64,000 bases of DNA from Eutreptiella sp. 'Long Island Sound 2002' (taxonomy: Eukaryota; Euglenozoa; Euglenophyceae; Eutreptiales; Eutreptiaceae), in assembly GCA_964036045.1 (NCBI GenBank), contig OZ038384.1:46376851-46440850 (forward strand), written 5' to 3'. Of this stretch, positions 21,711 to 31,325 are shown in pieces. The notes below the pieces were generated by a model. That model saw only the letters and a program-made list of their open reading frames with translations. It was not told where the DNA came from and ran no database searches. Numbering within the stretch: the first letter of the stretch is position 1; the number at the start of each line of letters is the position of its first letter. Both the position numbers and the translations under genes were made by a program.

Positions 21711-22730
21711 CTGGGACTTCCGAAATCAACCCTGCAATATGAGTCCCATTTGCTCAACATAAATGCTCAGCATCCCCAAATATCTTGAGCAATATTCTCA
21801 GCATTTTCCTGCCATTTTTTACCTTCTATGCTGTGTGTTCCAGCACCATGTGCAGCAAGACAGACCACACTGGCCTGTGTCTTGTACAATTGATGCTGAC
21901 CTGGGCTCCCCCTTGTTCAATGGCGTCAAGAACATGGCGAGGGATCCGCTAACATGTCCCCCATTTGGTGACACATGTGACCCATTGCTGGCGGCGGAGG
22001 GCTGATGTGTGACATGTGGATTCGGAATCCCTCTAGAATGGGCGGCAAGGCACTGTCTACGGCAAGCGCCCGGAGACAGTGCGCCGCCGACGGGTCTATG
22101 CATAGGTCAGGCGGCGCCAGCGGCTGCACCCCTAGGTTGGCCCCAGACACGTCGACTTCTTGGAGTATAGATGCACTACAGCAACTAGGCATGCTGCTTG
22201 ATGACCATACATGCCCAAGGGCCGGCCTCTGGCCTTCACGTCGGTGACCCTCCAGCACTCGGATCTGGCATAGAGCGCCAAGGTCTGCAGATACTCCTTT
22301 GCCGCGGTGCTCCTGACTTAGGGCGGGAGCCACCCTGTTGCCACGGGCCACGACATCGCCACTATCCCCGACCATATGACATTCGCGGCCCCTTTGCGCG
22401 TTGACCCGAGGCGCCACGTAGACGCGGCCTCCGAGAGGTGAACGCTGGCCCCTGGCTGCTCTAGAGTCGTTGATGTAGTGGAGTTCCAAAGGCGTGGGCC
22501 GTCCGTCCTTGCCATGGAGAACACCAGGGCACGGAACGCTGCAGGGCAAGGACCAATTACCCGAAAGCGTGCAAGATGTGTTGAACCCATCCCTCGTACG
22601 CCATGCTGTAGAATGGGCAGTGGAAGACCTCCGCATTCTCGACTCACAACCCCGCAGGAGCCCCTACGTAGGTGGCCACGTTGAGCGCATCTTTGGACAG
22701 CTCCGCATTGAGGATCGTGGTCTCCCAGTG

Positions 22731-23396
22731 CTACGCAATGGAGCCATGCAGGCTCAAGAGGGCGTCCATTGTGGGCATCGGGGCAGCCAAGGCCTCGAAC
22801 TGTGCCTCCATGGCTTGCGAGTGCCCCATGTAGGGGAGCCCATGGCGAATCAGGACACCCAGCTCGCCCACCTCTGTTGCAAAGGGAATGGTGTCATTCT
22901 GCGCGTAGGGGACACCCGCCGTGGCGAGGAAACGTGCCTCGAGTTGCAGATTAGGCAGCAAGTGGGACCCCTTCGCCGTAGACGCCCTCTTCACTAGTGG
23001 GATATCACGGTGTGGCACTCCTCGAAGCGTTGGGTCTGTGAATAAATCGCGTGCCTCCTAGACTCCCAAAATGTCTGGCTCGATGTCCACCAAGAGGGCC
23101 AAGAGGCGCGGGAGTTTGGCGCCCAAGCCCCTTGCATCGACGGAGAAAACGACCAGATCGGTGGGTCTTTTGGGAATGGCATCGAACTTGGGTACATGGT
23201 GAGCCGCGCATGACTGACACAGACACTTCGAGGCATCCGCTCTGGGCGGCAAGGGGTGATTGTACGCCCGGGGGCGGCAGTAGTTGCGCACCGAGAATTT
23301 GAGGCAGTATGCACTGGGGTGGGTGTCATGCCCAATGCGCAGCGTGCTCCAAGCCGCCAAGCGGCGTATTACCGTAGTTCTTTTCGGTAGGGACAC
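22731..23396 (-). pseudogene. degenerate endonuclease-like (LINE-type?) reading frame
   Basis: A 222-codon minus-strand frame interrupted by one TAG near 23055. The part LVVFSVDARGLGAKLPRLLA followed by LLVDIEPDILGV, then TAG, then EARDLF resembles the N-terminus of AP-endonuclease domains of non-LTR retrotransposons (N-x-N-G-L, LQE), with the Gln codon changed to TAG and Asn replaced. Further on, GELGVLIRHGLPYMGH fits a gGvaIliR-like strand. Later endonuclease motifs (GDFN, SDH) and RT motifs are not visible nearby, so the assignment is tentative. Upstream, a Cys-rich stretch (CLKFSVRNYCRP, CLCQSCAAHH) could be a zinc-binding region. Confidence 0.35.
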
Positions 23397-23399
23397 GTA

Positions 23400-24713
23400 G
23401 GTGGGATATCCCTTCTCCGAGGACCAGAATCACCTTTCCATCCTAAACCAGCCGCAAGACCAGTACGTCTTGCATGAGCCGGTGACTGTCGGTGTGTGGT
23501 AGAGCCGCCTAGTGTTCCAACAGGACGAAAGCCTGGGCTAAGGTTATGTCCCGCAATAGCATGGAGAGGGACGCATAGCTCTGCCTAGAGGCTTATGCGC
23601 TGCGGGGTCGAGGAGATTCGTGGGATGTAGAGGTGGCTACCCGGACAAGCATGCCCATTTGGTGGGCATGGCCCAAACCAACCGCAGTGGAGGGACGTTG
23701 TTGGGGACCCGCGAAGTGCCAAGTCTTGATCGGAGCTCCCTACCGCGGACTGCAGAGCAGAGGTGATGATGTGTGTGACGTCCTCCAGCGAGACCACCAG
23801 GGACTGACGCTTTCCCACCCCTTCACAAACCCTCCGCGGCCTGTGAGCGAGGGTTTGCACCCGGAGACGTAGCTGTTCGCCCACGGAGACCGATCCAATG
23901 AGAAGAGCACTCAGGACGGCGGGTGCTTACGGGGGTGGCGCCACTGGGACGTGCTCGAGGAGTCATTGATTTTTGGACTTCTTCCTTGGCACATCTCGCA
24001 CTCTCACCGTGTGGGCCGACGGCTTCGTCAAACCTGCGCCCCACAATTGTTTGACGGATTTTGCTTGCGTGCGGCCTTCGGACAACCACTTTTCCGCGCG
24101 GCGATCTCCGAACGCAGGGCGGCCACGCGTGCGGGCTGTGGCACTCAGCTTTAGTCAAAGGTGGGGTGCCGTCGCGGGAACGGCGCGCACCATGGAAAGT
24201 GGGAAGGTGGGTTGCACGGGTGCGGGGGGAAGGACGGGCTGCCATGCCGCGACGACGGCGTGTACTCACGGTCGTCGTAGTAGTGGTAAGGGCTGCTGTG
24301 GCGCCACCGGCTGCGATCTGCTAGCTTTCACGTATCTCGACGATCGCAGAGACCCTATGGAGAAAGGCTCCGTTGGTCCCGGAGGGATGGGGGAAGGTCA
24401 TTTCCCTCTTACCACGACGCTCGGCGCTCATCGGAACGCCACCGGTGCTGTGTGGGCTGCAGCGACCGCCTTCTCGAGCGGCTGGCCACTATGTAGAACT
24501 CAAACACTGTCTAAATAGACATGGCTCATCTCCTCTTGCCACCTTGCGCCATGCATCGAGGGGGAGGCACAGTCGGCAGATCCCATCACGTGGTGCACGA
24601 GACAACACCAACCCTGGCTTGGCTAGGAGGGCGAAGACGGCCGCCCATATCTCCACCGTGCTCCGGCCCGAGAGGCCACTGAGCTCCACGTCTTGACTGT
24701 GTTCTTCTAGGCT
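23400..24713. other. unassigned, continuous with 37306 onward before element II inserted
   Basis: Minus-strand frames exist (24489-24806 with STVEIWAAVFALLAKPGLVL, and 23823-24269), but I cannot assign them. Because element II and its target duplication AGGCT lie between 24709 and 37305, this sequence was originally joined to 37306-39300. Confidence 0.4.
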
Positions 24714-24738
24714 CTTAGGCGACACAACTCGCCTGCCC
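24714..24738 (+). repeat. left terminal inverted repeat, element II
   Basis: Begins CTTAGGCGACACAACTCGCC. It is followed by CTCTAGGACCCCGT, identical to the sequence after the left end of element I. Confidence 0.8.
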
Positions 24739-24915
24739 TCTAGGACCCCGTTTATGCATGATGTGAGAATATTGTACATGTCTATTTTGAGTATGCTATT
24801 TGACATATGTGACTAATGTTGTTACCAGCGCTGTGTGACACCCATTGAAATAGTTGGTGATGTGTTACCCTTATGTATCCAGTTCCTCTAGTGTGTTGTA
24901 TTTGACGTTTTTGAA

Positions 24916-25150
24916 GCTGGCCGAAATTAAGGCTAGCTTTTTGGTTTCTCAGTGAATAGGTATAGTTATTTTCATTTTTCTTCGGGCCGGCCGAAATTCC
25001 GGCCAGGTTTCTGGTCTATTTACTATTCAAGCACTCCCATTCCGGTTTTTTGGCGGTCTGGCCAAAATTTCGGCCACCTTTTCCTATTTTTGCAAATATA
25101 AGCAATTGTTTCACCTTCGGACACACCTGCCCTAAACGTCGGCCAGCTTG
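24916..25150. repeat. four decayed palindromes in the leader of element II
   Basis: Starts at 24916, 24985, 25057 and about 25127 (gaps 69, 72, 70). The copies are mutated, for example GGCCGAAATTCCGGCC and CTGGCCAAAATTTCGGCC. They correspond one to one with four of the five motifs in the element I leader. Confidence 0.8.
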
Positions 25151-25217
25151 CAATGGTCATTGTTCATGAGTATTACACCTTACACTCCTACATAGCTGCT
25201 TTCTTGTCACAACATTA

Positions 25218-26990
25218 ATGTCTTCTGCTGTTACTATAAATGTCGTACATGCTGCAGTTACTGGTGCTTTTGCTACTACAGCCAAAGGGCTGTTGCGAAA
25301 TGCATTACGCGGTGGGAATCTGCAAAAGCTTTTGCAATTCTGCCTCATGTTGCGGAAGAATCGCAGGAGCCGGCATTCTATGGCATAGTTCAAGGCTGCC
25401 GCCACCGACAAGAATCCCCCGCGATGGTACTTGACATTTTTGCCATAGTTCCATGCCCTGTACTGCCTGCTGCGCCGTATGGCCCTCCCATACTCTAACT
25501 GTAGGTCTGGTCACAACTAGGGTATTATGTCTTGCCGCCAACGCCGCAAGGTAGGAGTCCTTGGTCAGTGTAGCACTAAGCAGGAGTCCATTCACCATCG
25601 TGCTGGACTAGCAGCACACAACTTGTGGAACACCATGCACCGTAGGCAAGTTTGTATATGGTTTGATAACCCGAGGCGTTACAGGTCGGGAGATGATCCC
25701 CATTCACCTCACCTAACCCTAAACTGTATAGCTGTTGCTGTTTTGCACACTATTGCCCTGTTTGCATACCCGGGTCTGCCGGAGCTGGCCGAAATTGCGG
25801 CCAGGGTACCAAAGGTTGCAGATGACATCTTTCGCTCACATAGACCATTGTTTGATCGTATTGATGTTGCCAACCAAGGTATTCAGAGAGTTTGGGTTCA
25901 TGCTCCTTTCCATGTTGCCAAAAAAAAATTAGTTATCCAAACTGGAGACCTTTTTTCTTGTGTGAACTCCGCTCCGGCACACGCAAAGAGCTTTCGCAAT
26001 TTGTGGTTGATCTGTCATGTGTGGAACACCGCACCAGGCACTGTGTTCCGCTGCTTGTGGACATGAAAATACACTTTGCACCACTTAAGCTGTGTTATGG
26101 TGCGGCCTATTTCTGTGGAATGTACCGCAACTACTGTTGGGTTTTCCTTTGGTATACGGTGTGTGGCATAGCTATAAGTACTGCGTTGAATTCATCTATA
26201 GGGCCTTCCTGCCGTTCATTGAGTTTTTTGAGCAAGGGAATAGCCTTCAAGCTGGGTCTATCCTCCCTCGCACGGTCAAGGTCATCCATATGGAGAAGAC
26301 CTTGCTTGGACTCATGCTAGCCACATCGTCCAATAGAGGCAGACTAGATGAGCGTGTAACTGCCCTGCTGATTAGCCAGCGGGAGTTGACACCCATTCAA
26401 CGCAAGGGTCTGCGTATGTTATTAGCCCTTAAGGCGTTGCTATACACATACTGTCCAGCCGCTTTGAGCATTGGGACTTTGGTGCGTGAGTGCAACTGGG
26501 AGGGCCGGGGGGCAGGTTCCGGGTTTGTTGCTAAGCAGGCTTTTGAGATGTCCCTACTGCTCATGCTAAACATCCTAAACCCCGGGGAGCAGTTAGCCAC
26601 GGAGTATGTGAAAACCACTGCCGTTGCTTCTTTGTTTTGGAGTCAGTGGCATTCCTCCTCCCTAGGGTGTATCCACTCTGAGGAGCTGGGGGAGGCACTT
26701 CTACGTCGGTTCTAAGCTCACCGTCGCCGCACCACTGCCTGTACCATTGTCCAACGGTCATCTGATTTGGTTCTGACAATTCCCCTGTCCAACCGGGGGA
26801 GAAAGTTTTGCGTGGTGTGTTGACTGAGAGATCTGTGCCAATGTTCTCTGCCAATCTGAAACAATTCGTCTTGACAGCCCATACACGGAGCATCCCCATA
26901 TGTGTTCCCGTTCCTGACTATAAAGTTGAGGTGAGAAGACTGGATGCAGTTGATGATCTGTCTTTCCCTGGTACCAAGTCTACGACATGA
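25218..26990 (+). pseudogene. element II ORF1 (WFDN/LLVDMKIHF protein), broken
   Basis: Starts at ATG 25218, as in element I. Compared with the sister copy it has in-frame TAG codons at 25386, 25446 and 25518, a frameshift near the A run at 25919-25927, another near 26110, a TAA at 26713, and small indels near 26780. It retains about 350 bp (26272-26622) that element I has lost, encoding IHMEKTLLGLMLATSSNRGR, LVRECNWEGRG and AVASLFWSQWHSSSLG, so it is the only guide here to the full-length protein. The motifs CIWFDNPRRYR, LLVDMKIHF and LVYGVWHSYKYCVE are shared with element I. I do not recognise the family. A transposase role is an inference from its being the largest conserved protein of an element with inverted repeats. 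Confidence 0.7.
25785..25804. repeat. palindrome embedded in ORF1 codons (element II)
   Basis: CTGGCCGAAATTGCGGCCAG lies in the ORF1 frame and encodes part of PELAEIAARVP. Element I has CTGGCCGAAATTGAGGCCAG at 28454. Confidence 0.75.
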
Positions 26991-26999
26991 ATCACCACA

Positions 27000-27308
27000 G
27001 ACCGGTTGAAAGTGGTTCTGTTGCATGCAATGCAAAATCTGGTTGCGCGTACCACAGTTCTTGAGGCTGTTGAGGCTTTTTTTACAAACAAATGCACCCG
27101 CTCGCACTGCTGTCCAGCAAGGGGTATTGTGTACTGCACATGCTTCGATCCGTGCTGCCAACCGTGCACCGCCTGCTTCTCCTGGTGGGACTGCCTTGCC
27201 CCCAAAGCCACCCCCCAAGCCCCGAGCGAGACCCCCCCCCCAGTACCTCCCCCCCCCGTCCAACCTCGGGTAGTGCAGGCCCCTGCCCCTGATGATTGCT
27301 CCATTGCC
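27000..27308 (+). pseudogene. element II Pro-rich tail, 5' half
   Basis: In the ORF1 frame, after an in-frame TGA (26988-26990), come VVLLHAMQNLVART, then (after one extra T in a T7 run near 27077) LQTNAPARTAVQQGVL, SIRAANRAPP and a Pro-rich stretch with C runs. The reading frame ends where element I is inserted (27308). Its acidic 3' half resumes at 33462. Confidence 0.6.
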
Positions 27309-27333
27309 CTTAGGCGTCACAAGTTGCCCACCC
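27309..27333 (+). repeat. left terminal inverted repeat, element I
   Basis: CTTAGGCGTCACAAGTTGCC then CACCC; an exact reverse complement of 33432-33456. Confidence 0.95.
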
Positions 27334-27514
27334 TCTAGGACCCCGTATACGCGCGATTTGACAATATTCTACATTTCTACTTTGAGTATGTTATTTGACG
27401 TATGTGACCAAAGTGGTTGGCAGAGCTGTGTGACACCCGTTGAAATACGTGTTGATGTGTTAGCCTTGTGTACCCCCGTTTTCTAGTGTGTTGTATTCGA
27501 CGTTTTTCTGAAGG

Positions 27515-27815
27515 TGGCCGAAATTTCGGCCAGGTTTTGGGTAACATTGCAAACAACTATGTGTATATGCAGTTGTTGACCCTTCTGGCCGAAATTTCGG
27601 CCAGCTTTTTGGTTTTCTTGGTGAATAGGCATAGTTATTTTCATTTTTCTTAGGGCTGGCCGAAATTTCGGCCAGCTTTTTGGTCTGTTCACTATTCAAG
27701 CACTTATATTCTGGTTTTTTGGCGGTCTGGCCAAAATTTCAGCCAGCTTTTCCTATTTTTGAACATTTCAGCAATTATTTCCCCTTTGAACACACCTGGC
27801 CGAAATTTCGGCCAG
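27515..27815. repeat. five palindromes at ~70-base spacing in the leader of element I
   Basis: CTGGCCGAAATTTCGGCCAG or close variants start at about 27514, 27585, 27656, 27727 and 27796, giving gaps of 71, 71, 71 and 69 bases. Three are perfect. Each is followed by a T-rich stretch (AGCTTTTTGG or AGGTTTTGGG). The cluster ends about 70 bases before the ORF1 start codon, a position suited to a promoter or transposase-binding array. Confidence 0.95.
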
Positions 27816-27886
27816 CTTGCAATTGTCGTTGTTCATGAGTATTACACCATACACTCCTACATAACTGTTTTCTTGACTCACCATTA

Positions 27887-29312
27887 ATGTCTTCTGCTAT
27901 TGCTGTCAATGTTGTACATGCTGCAGTTACTGGTGCTTTTGCTACTACAGCCAAAGGGCTGTTGCGAAATGCATTACGTGGTGGGACTCTGCAAAAGCTT
28001 TTGCAATTCTGCCTCATGTTGCGAAAAAATCGCAGGAGCCGGCACTCCCTGACACAGTTGAAGGCTGCCGCCACTGAGAAGAAGCCCCCACGATGGTACA
28101 TGACATTTTTGTCACAGTTCCATGCCCTATACTGCCTGCTGCGCCATATGGCCCTCCCATACTCTAACTATGGGTCTGGTTACAACTGGGGTATTATGTC
28201 CTGCCGCCAACGCCGTAAGGTAGGAGTCCTTGGTCAGTGTGACACTACGCAGGAGTCCATTCACCATCGTGCTGCACTAGCGGCACACAACTTGTGGAAC
28301 ACCATGCACCGTAGGCAAGTTTGTATATGGTTTGATAACCCGAGGCGTTACAGGTCGGGAGCTGATCCCCATTCACCCGACTTAACCCTAAACTGTACAG
28401 CTGTTGCTGCTTTGCACACTACTCCCCTACCTGCATACCGGGGTCTGCCGGAGCTGGCCGAAATTGAGGCCAGGGTACCAAAGGTTGCTGATGACATCTT
28501 TCGCTCACGTAGAGCATTGTTTGATCGTATTGATGTTGTCAACCAAGGTATTCAGAGCTTTTGGGTTCGTGCTCGTTTGGATATTGCCACAAAAAATGTT
28601 CGTTCCCTCACTTGGAGACCCTTTTTCCTGTTTGAGCTGCACTCCGGCACACACAAAAAGATTTTGCAACTCGTGGTTGATTTGTCATGTGTGGAACACC
28701 GCACCAGACACTGTGTTCCGCTGCTTGTGGACATGAAAATACACTTTGCCCTACTTAAGCTGTGTTATGGTGCTGCTTATGTTCCCTGGAATGTACCACA
28801 ATTACTGTTGGATTTTCCTTTGGTGTACGGAGTATGGCATAGCTATAAGTATTGCGTTGAATTGATCTACAGGGCGTTCCTGCCGTTCATTAAGTTTTTG
28901 GAGCAGGGGAACAGCCTTCAGGTTGGGTCTATACTCCCTCGCTGTTGCTCTTTTGTTTTGGAGTCAGTGGCATTCCGCCTCCCTAGGGTGTATCCACTCT
29001 GAGGAGCTGGGTGAGGCACTTCTGAGTCGGTTCTCAGCCCACTGTCGTTGCAACACTGCCTGTACTAGTGCCCAACAGTCGTCTGATTTATTTCTGACAC
29101 TTCCCCCTATCCAACCGGGAGAGAAAGTTTTGCGTGGTGTGCTGACTGAGAGATCCGTGGCAATGTTCTCTGCCAATCTTAAACAATTCGTCTTGACAGC
29201 CCATACACAGAGCCTGCCCATTTGTGTTCCCGTCCGGGACTCTAAAGTTGAGGTGAGAAGACTGGATGCAGTTGAGGATTTGACGTTCCCCGGTACCATG
29301 TCTAGGACATGA
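27887..29312 (+). pseudogene. element I ORF1 (WFDN/LLVDMKIHF protein), internally deleted
   Basis: Open from ATG 27887 for 371 codons. The N-terminal ~110 residues are Ala/Leu- and Arg/Lys-rich (LLRNALRGGTLQKLLQFCLM, KNRRSR). Then come QRRKVGVLGQCD, CIWFDNPRRYR (residues ~145-155), LNCTAVAALH, LLVDMKIHF (~280-288) and VYGVWHSYKYCVELIYR (~313-329). After residue ~355 a 351-base segment present in element II is missing and the join shifts frame. The correct frame resumes as AVALLFWSQWHSASLG and runs through ERSVAMFSANLKQFV to TGA 29310-29312. From memory, the WFDN, VYGVWHxYK and LLFWSxWH pattern recalls uncharacterised high-copy proteins of some protist genomes; this is unverified. It may be the element's transposase. 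Confidence 0.75.
28454..28473. repeat. palindrome embedded in ORF1 codons (element I)
   Basis: CTGGCCGAAATTGAGGCCAG encodes LAEIEA in the ORF1 frame. Two changes from the consensus in the right half keep the frame open and non-repetitive in protein terms. Confidence 0.75.
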
Positions 29313-29751
29313 ATCACCACAAACCGTTTAAAAGTGGTTCTGTTGCATGTAATGCAAAATCTGGTTGCGCGTACCAGGGTTCCTGAGGGTGTTGAGGATT
29401 TTTTACAGACAAATGCACCTGCCCGCACTGGTGCCGAGCAAGGGGTGTTGCGTACTGCACATGCTTCTATCCGCGCTGCCAACCGTGCACCGCCTGCTGC
29501 TCCTGCTGCTGCTCCTGATGGAATTGCCTTGCCCCCAAAGCCACCCCCGAAGCCCCGAGCCAGAGGCCCCCCAGTACCCCCCCCGCCCCCCCCCCCCCCG
29601 CCCAGTACCCCCCCCCGCCACTGATGATTCCATTGCTGTCGACTCTTGTGATAGTGACCAGGATATTGATTGTGATGCAGACAGCGTTGCCTCCTTTGAG
29701 GCCCTAGATGAGGCGGAACACATCGGTGTGGATGCCCAGGACTGGGACTGA
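29313..29751 (+). pseudogene. element I Pro-rich and acidic tail (ORF1 continuation or separate ORF)
   Basis: It is in the same frame as ORF1 after the TGA at 29310. Segments are LKVVLLHVMQNLVARTRVPE, LQTNAPARTGAEQGVLRTAH, ASIRAANRAPPAA, then KPPPKPRARGPP and a Pro run encoded by C runs near 29576-29620. After a one-base frame change in those C runs it reads VDSCDSDQDIDCDADSVASF, EALDEAEHIGVDAQDWD and stop. The basic/Pro-rich then acidic layout suggests a disordered protein-protein interaction tail. Translation would need readthrough of TGA, splicing across it, or an independent start. Confidence 0.55.
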
Positions 29752-29884
29752 TTTCTATTTGCAGTTGTGTTTGTCACTGTGGTATGGGTTCTGCCACGCA
29801 TTGCCAGTGATTTTGGTGTGTCTATTTGCTGTTTCATGTTGTTTTGTCATATGGCTGCCCCCAGAACACAAATGACATGAGGTT

Positions 29885-29972
29885 CTGGCCGAAATTTCGG
29901 CCAGCCTCTCAAAATGGTATTTGTACACAGTGGTTTGACATGCAGAGCAGCTCTGGCCGAAATTTCGGCCAG
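29885..29972. repeat. two palindromes between the tail and ORF3 (element I)
   Basis: Perfect CTGGCCGAAATTTCGGCCAG at 29885-29904 and 29953-29972, 68 bases apart and about 120 bases before the ORF3 start. Confidence 0.95.
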
Positions 29973-30907
29973 GTTGTCTGATTTTCCTGTCAGGCATTCC
30001 GTTTTGGTCCTTTTTTGGTTGATCTGTGCTTGTTATTTGCTATCTGGGAACTCTCCCCTTCATAAAATGTTGCCCTGTAGCCCTTTATTTTATGACTGAG
30101 CGTGGAGGGGTATCACAGGACGTGGCTGTTTTGCCAGATGGTGAGCCTGCAGCAAACAAAGGGCAATCTCAAGTGCAATCCCAGTCTCAAGAGGACCAGG
30201 CGAGCACAGAGGGACTTCAAAAGAAGCCTAAGGCCGCACCAAAGAAAAATTCATCATCCTCCATCAAGTTATCCGACCGGGTTACGTCAACGACGAAAAG
30301 AAAGGTTCGGTGGGATAGATTATTATCAACCACGACCGAAAATTTGGGCAGGTCCGTAGGATTTCGGATGATCGGGTGCAACGCCGCTACGACGATCTGA
30401 AGGCAGCCCCGCCTGTGGATTACATCCAGGCTCTTCTTTTTTATAAAGTCACTCGTATGTGTGTTGTGGTATTCTTCTCAATAGTATCGTTTTTGCGTCT
30501 GAATTTTCGACCCTGCTACGAATATTCCTGTTGCACAGCCACTCGCTGGGTTCTGTTGGGGGGTAAGCATCTTTACACTGCTGCCCAAAAACACAAGACC
30601 GAATTTGAGATGAAAAACATGGAGACTCCGGATCGGACCCTGGTATTTGGTGGTTATGAAGTCAAACAGGACTGCCCCCTGCGGACTAGGCGCCGGCTTG
30701 CAGGCTTACATGAAATCCAGACCACTGCTGGCTCAGCATCCACCACATCGGAGCGAATGTTCCTACTCCTGGATAGGCTTGAGGATGAGGATGCCAATGA
30801 GTACACCCTATACCATCACATTGCTGTTATGCTTGAAGAGTGTGGTGTTACTGCCGAGGAAGGCACTGTGGTGTGTTTCGTTTATTCATTCGGTTTTGTC
30901 GATCGAC

Positions 30908-30927
30908 CTGGCCGAAATTTCGGCCAG
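30908..30927. repeat. palindrome inside ORF3 intron 2 (element I)
   Basis: A perfect CTGGCCGAAATTTCGGCCAG centred in the 87-base intron 30871-30957. Element II has the same arrangement at 34765 in intron 34728-34814, also 87 bases. Confidence 0.85.
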
Positions 30928-31305
30928 CTTCTGTGTTCCACATGTTCTCCCGTGTAGACTGCTATTGCCAAACGGTGGGCAGGCGTTGGGCGTTTGGTGA
31001 AATTTGTGGGTCTTGCTTCAGTAGACGCCATGGCAGCCATGGAAAAGCGTGGACTACATGCCGCACTGGGTACGTTCAAGGAAGTGGAAGGCATCACGCC
31101 TGACCGACTTCGCGACATCGTAGGTTACATGGATGGGACAAAAAGTACCCTACCTGGTCTCAAAAAAATTATAAAAGATGTTAAAAAGGCCGACATGTGG
31201 TCCTGGCACATTCTTCATCCGGAGGCGGTTACCAATGGGCTTGTCAACAACACGAGAGGTATGTTTTGGTCAAACAGGGGTTTGTATTCGAATAAATCGA
31301 CCGAC

Positions 31306-31325
31306 CTGGCCGAAAATTCGGCCAG
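31306..31325. repeat. palindrome inside ORF3 intron 3 (element I)
   Basis: CTGGCCGAAAATTCGGCCAG, with a shifted core (AAAATT), within the 128-base intron 31259-31386. Element II has TTGGCCGAAAATTCGGCCAG at 35163, so the variant core predates the split of the copies. Confidence 0.85.

Noticed and set aside
27514-27815. CRISPR-like array (20-base repeats, ~50-base spacers)
   Set aside because: The host is eukaryotic, there are no cas genes, the repeat is a full palindrome also found singly in introns and a coding region, and the intervening sequences are shared between element copies rather than unique.
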